NCBI GenBank assembly: GCA_018292915.2
Contig: JACVVK020000001.1
Location: forward strand, 124,001 to 188,000
Source: Batillaria attramentaria
Taxonomy: Eukaryota; Mollusca; Gastropoda; Batillariidae
Direction: 5' to 3'
Length of the DNA stretch: 64,000 nt
Below the pieces are notes generated by a model. The model saw nothing but the letters and a program-made list of their open reading frames with translations, made no database searches and was not told the origin of the DNA. Position numbers and translations under genes: made by a program. Of the stretch, positions 58,546 through 64,000 are shown piece after piece; the stretch's first letter is position 1; each line of letters opens with the position of its first letter.

Positions 58546-60772
58546 ACGGATGTAATGATGGCTGTCTCCTTAACCACCTCGATGGAGGCCTTTTTTACTT
58601 TGAAATAAAATGGGAAATCACCTTCTCCAGAGCTACCTTTCACGATTTTTAGCCTGCCGTATTTTCAGAAGAGTTATCGCCGATTTTAAAAAATCGGTCA
58701 TGTTACGAATTTTTTCGAAAAAGTTGTTCAAATTCCTTCATTTTCTAGACTTTGGAAGTTCACCCAATCACACTGCCTGTATTCGTTCTACAGCTCTGTA
58801 GCTCTGACTGGTTTTGTGTAAAAAAAATATTTCCGAGGTAGGGGTGGTTTGCACATAAGATCAAATATCTATGAAAAGACTACTGCAAATTACTTATCAT
58901 CCCGGCGTTTTTGTCTAGTGTGACAACTGCACATATGACAGGAACTACTGCACCATTATAGCTTTAGCATTTAGAATAACTGAACTTTTAGATAAACATA
59001 ACTTTTTCAAGTTTCTGCGAGAAGCACCGGTCAAAAGAGTTCCAAATTTTCGATTTCATAAGTACAAATCAAGGTATTCTAGTCCATGTTTCACCAGCCG
59101 TCTAGATCTTCCAGATTTTATGTAAAAATTAATTCAGCCAGGGAAGTCACAAAAGCAACAGGGAAATCACCGGACATGCACAAGCATCATCTGTCATACC
59201 ACCAGTGTGAAGCTGACGTCAAACGCTTAGTTCACAGATAAAATAAGCAAGTATCGTCACTGCCTCCAACATTTCACCAGCCCTCTAGATCTTCCAAATT
59301 TCATGTGAAAAATAATTCAATCGGGGAAGCCACAAAGCCAAAAGGGAAATCACAAGACATAAACAAGCTTCCTCAGACGATCGCAGTGCTAGAGGCTGAC
59401 GTCAAAATGTTTAGTTCGCGGAATTGACGTCATCTCTCTCTCTCTCTCTCTCTGAATGACGACCTGCCTGAGGCTTGCGTCAAATGTTTAGTTCACGGAA
59501 CTGACGTCTCTCTCTCTCTCTCTCTCTCTCTGGGGAGCCAGAGTGGCCGAATGGTAGAGCGTTGGACTTTCAATGCTCGGGTCGAGAGTTCGAATCCCGG
59601 CTTGGGCCAAATATTTGTGCTGGCCTTTCTCTCGTTGCCCCGTCTTTGATATCACCCTTACGTGATGGAAAAGGACGTTAAACTCCTACACACCCACCCA
59701 CCCACTCTCTCTCTCTCTGTGTCTGTCTCTCTCTCCCCCCCCCCACCCGGCCCCACCCCCAGTCACGTGACTAATCGGTCGAGGTCGTAGAGGATCTAGT
59801 GTCATTGATAGAACTTGGAGAGGGGAGAACCGGCAACAATAACAACAAAACAGACAAAATAAAATGAAATTTGGAGAAACAACTTTGTAGGACGGGGCCG
59901 TTCCTCCTTGTTTGTTTTGTTGTTGTTGTTTATGCTTTGATCGCGGGCGGCACTGTCTATTTTTGGCACATTTCACATTCTGTGTAGACTGTATATTCCG
60001 CTGTATGGTGTGTCTCTGTTACCGTCACATCGACTATGTATATGACTGTGTCTTTCTGTTACAGGGGACATTCTGTATGGACTGTGTATTCCATTGGTTC
60101 CTGCCTCTGTGCGCACTGGTGCAAGAAGCCAACGTAAGTACATGAAACAACAAACATCTCACACGCTGGCCACACTCATCAGATGATGTATGGGGGAGAG
60201 AGAGAGAGAGAGAGAGGATGCGTGAGTCGGCATCATCAGGTGGAGAGTTTGTGGAGCTCAGTGCCACCAACTGTTACGGGCAGAAGGGTGTATACTGTAT
60301 GTTGTAATGACAGGGTGTTAGTTCAGTGTCACAAACCGGCTGACGGTGAATAAGTTTTGGTGTCGGCCATCATACCTGTAGTCAAGAACATACAGTGATG
60401 ATGTAAAATGACGTAATGATGCCATATTTACGATTATCTTTGTGACGTTGTACCAGCCTTGTCAGTGCCATGTATCGGCATTGTAACGTTGTACCGTCCC
60501 TGTGACGTTATATCCTTGTGACGCTGTACCAGCCTTGTCAGTCACGTTATATTCTGGTGACGTTGCGGTACCGGCCATCCTTCAGAAGCCGTAATCCGTT
60601 TGTGACGTTGTACCATCAAAACAACAACAAAAGCACAACACTAAAAAAAAAAACACGATATCCACGTGATGTTGCGCCATCCCAGTGACGTTATGATATC
60701 CTTGTGACGTTGCTATATTGATGTTTACAGGAGATAGCCCCGAGTGGAGGTGCGGCTATGGCCAGAGAATAG
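39815..60772 (+). CDS. PLAC8-family (cornifelin-like) cysteine-rich protein, 3 exons, complete
   Basis: Exons 39815-40027, 60065-60133 and 60731-60772 join in phase 0 with GT-AG introns to encode 107 residues. PLAC8-family proteins are small and Cys-rich; members include cornifelin, plant FCR/PCR metal-resistance proteins and vertebrate PLAC8. The family features are all present: a Cys-rich N-terminal half (GICGCFSNCGLC, then YFVPCLTAGQNAE), a hydrophobic middle containing CCVYGC, a basic KIRGKIREQKGI segment, and the exon-2 motif CMDCVFHWFLPLCALVQEAN. The length is typical. The start is chosen by the Kozak context and because the family begins just before the first Cys cluster. The first intron is 20 kb and filled with repeats. 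A poly(A) signal (AATAAA) at 61383-61388 implies a 3' UTR of about 630 nt. The molecular role in this animal is not deducible. Confidence 0.94.
40028..41235. other. PLAC8-like gene intron 1, unique 5' part
   Basis: No supported exon. Two short stretches are inverted copies of each other: gtgtccaaaagaaaagatac near 40636 and gtatcgtttcttttggacac near 40836. Confidence 0.45.
41685..43618. repeat. 53-bp minisatellite, about 36 units, with higher-order blocks
   Basis: The unit is ggttatagacaggtggacca, cacttaccaaagcagcacta, cgtagggttttac. Variants are gcggc/gcagc, cgtcgg, cgtcgtttt and a ggttcaagtatagac insertion. The insertion variant recurs at about 42324, 42859, 43129 and 43347 in the same local order, so blocks of 4-10 units were duplicated. 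On the minus strand every unit contains CTTTG|gtaagtgtgg, a perfect splice-donor consensus. Confidence 0.96.
45371..45480. repeat. (GT)n(GA)n microsatellite, duplicated at 47561-47660
   Basis: About 36 GT units and then a GA/ACAGAG run in copy A of the segmental duplication. Copy B is shorter. Confidence 0.97.
45545..45853. repeat. 28-bp minisatellite, also at 47726-48030
   Basis: About ten units of tcgtacaactcctacttctg followed by gtccactg (variants tagaactcc, tacaattcc). It is present in both copies of the segmental duplication and followed by a G homopolymer. Confidence 0.93.
45867..46116. repeat. ~250-bp dispersed repeat with a central palindrome, copy 1
   Basis: Nearly identical to 58236-58492. 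It contains gttgtttctctatctataga, gaaacaac, cgggg and gctgcgcgcagcagc hairpins. In copy 1 the palindrome has a 4-base insertion. It sits exactly between the two halves of the segmental duplication. Confidence 0.9.
46117..48060. repeat. Segmental duplication, copy B
   Basis: Nearly identical to copy A minus 41613-44280. The junction is at ctacacctaatcc|tgaatgtcgg, with almost no microhomology. The small differences are microsatellite lengths (GT, GA, AAGC, ACAG) and a few substitutions, so the duplication is young. Confidence 0.93.
48061..50660. other. PLAC8-like intron 1, mostly unique AT-rich sequence
   Basis: It contains an A-run at 48540, a (GT)n tract at 48980 and otherwise unique sequence. 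A minus-strand open frame near 48050-48330 lacks splice support. No gene is called. Confidence 0.4.
50662..50832 (-). CDS. Possible terminal coding exon of an unidentified nested gene
   Basis: On the minus strand a good acceptor (tttatattttctgtgttcag) precedes an open segment that runs to TAG at 50662. It encodes a Leu-rich then basic peptide (HMNALWTNEAPRGRQEKEPI, then KRLPIKFEAFRQREGP). A TTTATT (AATAAA on the minus strand) lies about 640 bp further on at 50020. No upstream exon could be connected with confidence, and no family is recognised. Confidence 0.22.
   Translation of the reverse strand, partial: LLEPCHCLLLLHLEQHMNALWTNEAPRGRQEKEPISRHAMKRLPIKFEAFRQREGP
50920..51380. mobile_element. 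Old RTE-like repeat remnant (gtgaccttgacc type)
   Basis: Phrases such as gtgtgaccttgacctttgct, ccaaggtcatccaaactgta and cagacagacggacagacgac are typical of degraded RTE-type 3' regions in marine invertebrates. Borders are uncertain. Confidence 0.4.
51640..52750. repeat. Divergent direct duplication (~750-bp offset)
   Basis: The segments around 51700-51990 and 52455-52745 share ctttggtttcac.ttctggg, gagcctaaagttg.taa and agacttttacag / agatttatacag in the same order. They are clearly related but strongly diverged. Confidence 0.55.
53013..54718. mobile_element. Foldback DNA element with ~235-bp inverted termini
   Basis: The left arm 53013-53250 starts CCGGTGTAGCATCCGGTCCG. The right arm 54483-54718 is its reverse complement with only a few differences (CCGGTGTAGGATCCGGTCCG). 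The arms are rich in GGGGGACC motifs. The interior holds T-rich sequence, a (GT)n tract and a second hairpin (53988-54188), with no transposase. No target-site duplication was identified. Confidence 0.85.
53988..54188. repeat. ~72-bp-arm hairpin inside the foldback element
   Basis: The arm caaatctaaacttttaaaag ... cctatacttttgtttttta (53990-54063) is matched by its near-perfect reverse complement at 54115-54187. The spacer is about 50 bp and includes a second copy of gcgaccgtttcctcatccca. Confidence 0.9.
55425..55850. repeat. Cluster of (GT)n, (GA)n, (TTTA)n and G-run microsatellites
   Basis: GT tracts at about 55428-55479 and 55600-55668, GA tracts at 55480 and 55691-55727, TTTA at 55740-55800, and a T then G run at 55810-55837. 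Confidence 0.97.
56050..57240. repeat. ~320-bp tandem repeat (3 units), third unit split by an insertion
   Basis: Units start at 56062, 56381 and 56690 with aacattggcattttctcggg and aaccagaggcaccaaatct. Each contains two gaggtcaaggtcac-type motifs. The third unit is broken at 56746 and resumes at 57047 (gttagacaaccacaag). Confidence 0.87.
56746..57046 (-). mobile_element. Short retroelement insertion with (CA)n
   Basis: It interrupts the 320-bp repeat. On the minus strand it ends with aatgccgctgttttaaaaac, aaattgcccaagttgggata, ataaatg and a GAAA-rich tail, the form of a LINE 3' end. It carries a long (CA)n tract at 56880-56955. Confidence 0.6.
57354..57524 (+). mobile_element. tRNA-derived SINE, same family as 11472, 11-bp target-site duplication
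   Basis: It has the same head and the same body (atttgtgctggc, gccccgtctttgatatcacc, ggaaaaggacgttaaac) as the copies at 11.47 and 59.53 kb, and a tail of CCCA units. The repeat TAACTTTTATG flanks it at 57343-57353 and 57525-57535. It lies in intron 1 of the PLAC8-like gene. Confidence 0.9.
57747..57818. repeat. (GT)n microsatellite
   Basis: About 35 GT units. A long (CA)n tract follows at 57985-58052. Confidence 0.98.
58236..58492. repeat. ~250-bp dispersed repeat with a central palindrome, copy 2
   Basis: It matches 45867-46116 over its whole length. Here the palindrome GTTGTTTCTCTATAGAGAAA-CAAC is perfect over 24 bases. A related fragment (gagaaacaactttgtaggac) is at 59873. No terminal structure of a known transposon class was recognised. 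Confidence 0.9.
59090..59430. repeat. ~185-bp tandem duplication
   Basis: Two diverged copies share tctagatcttccagatttta, ggcatttccc-type gggaaatcac, and gctgacgtcaaa..tttagttc. A third partial copy starts at 59458. Confidence 0.8.
59532..59703 (+). mobile_element. tRNA-derived SINE, third copy of the family
   Basis: This is the best-preserved tRNA-like head of the three: A box TGGCCGAATGG and B box GAGTTCGAATCCC, then the shared body and a CCCA tail. It inserted into a (CT)n tract, so the target-site duplication cannot be separated from the microsatellite. It lies about 360 bp upstream of PLAC8 exon 2. Confidence 0.88.
60470..60720. repeat. Degenerate GTGACGTTGTACC tandem repeat in PLAC8 intron 2
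   Basis: About nine loosely related units of ccttgtgacgttgtaccagc fill the intron upstream of the last exon. Confidence 0.75.
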
Positions 60773-61405
60773 TTTGCCAGAGGATTCTGGAACCGGCCTG
60801 ACTGTGATCCGACTGTTTCCTCCGCTGACATTCAACACTCCTCTTTACTGCTGCACCACCTGACTACTGCTGACAGCGTGTATCTCGTGACGTGACACTG
60901 TTTTACTGGGACAGTACTGATAAACTGACCCGATATAGGCATGTCACTGTCAGTGTAGCGATCCACGATGACTTTTCGTCTTTTTCTACCTCCCGATATC
61001 GCAGCTAGTGGAAATGTCAGGCCTTCCTGACTATCAGTCCAAACTGATGACTTACTATTACTTTCACGTTTCTCTAAACATGCCAGTATTGAGTATTACA
61101 GCAAGCTGTGTCACGGCTTTGTCACAGAGCGACCACAATCTACTATTTTTCCATACAAATTTAATCTCATAGCTTTAAGTATGTTTGTGTTTTACATACA
61201 AGATCATTGAAAAAAACAACAACAACAACACTTATCCAGGTGTAACTTGTAATTTTAAGATCTTATCAAAAAGAGAGGTTGAAACATTGAAATGAAAAAC
61301 ATATATTTTCGTTTGACATCGTTGGAGCAGTCACATAATTATATCGTTTTACTGTCTACTCTGTGGCCGGATTGTTTTCATAAATAAAGTGTTTGACAAT
61401 AATCT
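60773..61405 (+). other. PLAC8-like gene 3' UTR and polyadenylation signal
   Basis: Non-repetitive AT-rich sequence follows the TAG stop. AATAAA is at 61383-61388, with a T/G-containing stretch downstream (gtgtttgacaataatctctg). Confidence 0.6.
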
Positions 61406-62380
61406 CTGTAAAAACACTTTGTGGTGAAACTCTGCACAGTCTTCAAGTGCCGATCTCTACCGTTACCTGGGGAAAAGGGTCAAAGCTCCAAGGAGTTGAC
61501 AAACACTTAAGTCGGTGTTCCTGATCGTTGTTGTGTTGCAAGTTGTAGTGAAGTGTGCTTCCCCACCGTTAGTCATCATAAACATTCACTAACAGTCCTC
61601 TCGGCCTCTCTCCCTGTCGGCTCTTGCAGGACTGTGGCCCGGAAAGGAGGGGGGGGGGTTGGAGGCAGGAGGGGGGGGGGGATAATGATAATGGAGAATG
61701 AAGGGCACTGTTCAGTATGTGAGAAGGAAACAGTTGGAATCATACATACACGTGCGTGCGTGCTGATACATACACACTGGAACCAATACATGTATCCGGT
61801 CCACTGCTAACCTGTGAGGTAGTGTTATGTTGTGTTGTCACCAGGTCACCAGGTGGCCCGGTGGGGTGGGGCTAAACACGGTGATCGCCGGTGTGGGAAA
61901 GGCGGCAGAACTGAATGCAAAATGTTGAGAGTAGGCGAGGTGAACAGATCAGAGGGGGAAGAATTGGCAACTCAGTGAGGTCATTATCGGTGGTGGGTGA
62001 CGGGGAATCGGTGGGGAGGGTGGATGGTTATCAGTGTTGAGGTATCATGGTCAAAGTAGCGGTCCTACAACCGACTTGCCCGGGGTTTCTTCAGTGGCAT
62101 TGAATGCACATTGATCGCAACAAAGAACACGAGAAACTGACGCGATCTCATTGTGTGAGCCGGTCGTCACAACACTGTCACAAAACACATCAGTCGCTGC
62201 TACACCACGAGCCATACAAAGGACGTGAACCTGAATAAGATCAGCATGAATAGTCTGTTCTATACACTACTTGGACAGTCACACTGGAGTCACCATGCAA
62301 CCAAAGATCTTGGAAACATAAAGATAGTTCACTTACCTCCCTTTGGGGAGGTAACAAACCCGGCGAACAGGGTCCGTGAG
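61406..62380. other. Intergenic sequence downstream of the PLAC8-like gene, no gene seen
   Basis: It holds G-rich stretches (61650-61681) and otherwise unique sequence. No supported exon on either strand. Confidence 0.45.
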
Positions 62381-62840
62381 CGCCCCGCGACCGGTCATGC
62401 GCGACCCGCGCAAGGTCAAAGGCGGCGGGCGACAGGTCGAAATTGGTCATGGGCGACGTGTGAGTGTTGTGAGCGACTGGTCATGAGCGACTGGTCATGG
62501 GCGACTGGCCATGAACTACCGGCGGGTGGTCATAGGCGACCCACGGGTTGGTCATGGGCGACGTGTGAGTGTTGTGAGCGACTGGTCATGAGCGACTGGT
62601 CATGGGCGACTGGCCATGAACTACCGGCGGCTGGTCATAGGCGACCCAAGGTTGGTCATTAGCGACAGGACAAAATTGGTCATGAGCGACGTGTGAGTGT
62701 TGTGAGCGACTGGTCATGAGCGACTGGTCATGGGTGACTGGCCATGAACTACCGGCGGCTGGTCATAGGCGACTCACGGTTGGTCATTAGCGGCTGGTGA
62801 CTGATAAAAATTGGTCATAAGCTACTGACCATAGGCGACC
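62380..62840. repeat. GC-rich minisatellite of GCGACTGGTCATGA units with ~105-130-bp higher order
   Basis: A short core, gcgactggtcatg, is repeated many times. A larger block with gcgacgtgtgagtgttgtga and ctggccatgaactaccggcg recurs about three times (62454, 62556, 62685). Confidence 0.92.
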
Positions 62841-62852
62841 CGTACAATTAAA

Positions 62853-62854
<2 letters not shown>

Positions 62855-62897
<43 letters not shown>

Positions 62898-63133
62898 CTT
62901 TGTGTGTGTTAATAGTCTCACGAATCAATAAGCTCGACCCGTGTCTCTCTCAGACCGTTGCCATTATACACATTTGCATATACATATAGTTGTAACCGTT
63001 TGGGTTGGGTGGTATTACCCTCGGCTACTGGGGATGAGCCACTCGCTTGCACACACACAAACAATGACACCACAACCACAGTCTCCCGCATCTGAAAAAA
63101 AAGTAAAAATGCGTGCGTGCCTGTGCGCGCGAG

Positions 63134-63166
<33 letters not shown>

Positions 63167-64000
63167 GATCAGCAAACAACAATAAAGAAGACAGCAACAA
63201 CCCATATCACAGCTCCTTTGTTACTTGGCCCTCCTGTACACCTGTGTGACCATGACCAAAGATGTGATAATTGCCACTCAACTTACGACAGACAAGTCGG
63301 CACGTGCCCGGCACCTGTGCGCCGTGAGAAACCAACGCGAGCGAATCCCGCTTGACTGACATGCACTTAGACACAATGGTTGACGCTCTTCCGTGTGCGC
63401 CAGTCAGAAAGGCGCCAGTGATGTATGGTGGGTGGCCAAACCGACCAACCGTAAGAATCAGCTTGAGGTCTAGTGTTTTTGACAACACCACAATACACAT
63501 CAACTCCGTTTGTATGGAGACATGTGTGTTGTCAAGGAAGGATTGACAACCACAAAAACACACGGGGATGGTCATGCCAGTGCTGGTTGACACTCATGTT
63601 GCGTGACTTGCATTGCTCTGACTGGGACCTGTCGAAGTACTTGTCAACCAGCCTAGAGCTTAGAATCTGTTGGCCGGCTGAAGTATCAAGTACAACATGC
63701 CCCTGTATCTCGAAGTTTTGACCATGAATCGTGGCTGATTTAGGATGTTGATTCGCTTGGAATATAAATCGTTGCGCCATATAATTATGTGTGTGGCTTT
63801 CTTTTTTAGAGGGGTGTGTGTGTGTGTGTGTGCGTGTGCGTGTGTGTGTGTGTGTGATATTTGTTCTTTTTGTCAGACATTAAGATGTTAGACTGCATGT
63901 ACACTTGCTAAAATGGTTTTTCATGGGCACATACAAGCACGAATATGTCACATAATTGTAGATGCTTGAGTCCTTACCTGTGGACAAAATTCATCTGTTA
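62855..64000. other. Right end of window: (CA)n, unique sequence, no gene called
   Basis: Microsatellites lie at 62860-62894, 63137-63166 and 63810-63856. The unique sequence 63200-63790 has overlapping open frames on both strands but no splice or domain support. Confidence 0.4.

Noticed and set aside
63532..63780. Minus-strand frame with VVLDTSAGQQILSSRLV, faintly like a retropepsin active site
   Set aside because: The motif is DTS rather than DTG/DSG, no flap or second conserved region follows in frame, and there is no gag or pol sequence nearby.

Overview
The window looks like nuclear DNA from a lophotrochozoan animal, most likely a marine gastropod mollusc (inference). The basis is short exons with GT-AG introns, animal gene families (VPS41, Kelch, PLAC8), tRNA- and 5S-derived SINEs, LINE remnants, non-autonomous DNA transposons, and very abundant (TG)n/(CA)n and minisatellites. 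No prokaryotic operon, CRISPR array or rRNA operon is present.

Three protein-coding genes are well supported. (1) Positions 174-11425, plus strand: the C-terminal 658 codons of VPS41, a HOPS-complex subunit, in 20 exons. Every junction has been checked for reading phase; the gene starts upstream of the window. Its 3' UTR carries a tRNA-derived SINE and probably ends at an AATAAA at 12161. (2) Positions about 26030 down to 17494, minus strand, convergent with VPS41: a protein with a six-bladed Kelch propeller and a tail of more than 500 residues. (3) Positions 39815-60772, plus strand: a 107-residue PLAC8-family protein in three exons, with a 20-kb first intron that fills the middle of the window.

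Layout. 1-12.2 kb: VPS41, with a minisatellite in most large introns. 12.2-17.2 kb: intergenic, with a 297-bp tandem duplication, a TTAA-flanked foldback element, a 160-bp tandem repeat and a truncated LINE. 17.2-26.1 kb: Kelch gene, with MITEs inside its introns. 26.1-39.7 kb: intergenic, with more MITEs, an inverted palindromic element, a ~195-bp satellite with dimeric order, a 36-bp minisatellite, a 5S-derived sequence and a 48-bp minisatellite. 39.7-61.4 kb: PLAC8-like gene, whose first intron holds a 53-bp minisatellite of about 36 units, a segmental duplication, foldback elements and SINEs. 61.4-64 kb: intergenic, with a GC-rich minisatellite.

The most notable observation is that several minisatellites and small duplications in VPS41 and the Kelch gene contain exon-intron junctions. 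The repeated unit includes the real 3' or 5' splice site and some exon sequence, which leaves rows of decoy splice sites beside the true one. The clearest cases are at 7.6-8.1 kb (seven decoys of a 3' splice site plus 41 exon bases) and 22.5-23.0 kb (about 15 copies of a 5' splice site, roughly half still reading GTAAGT). A second theme is a set of elements with CAGGG...CCCTG termini and 5-bp target-site duplications, one nested in another.
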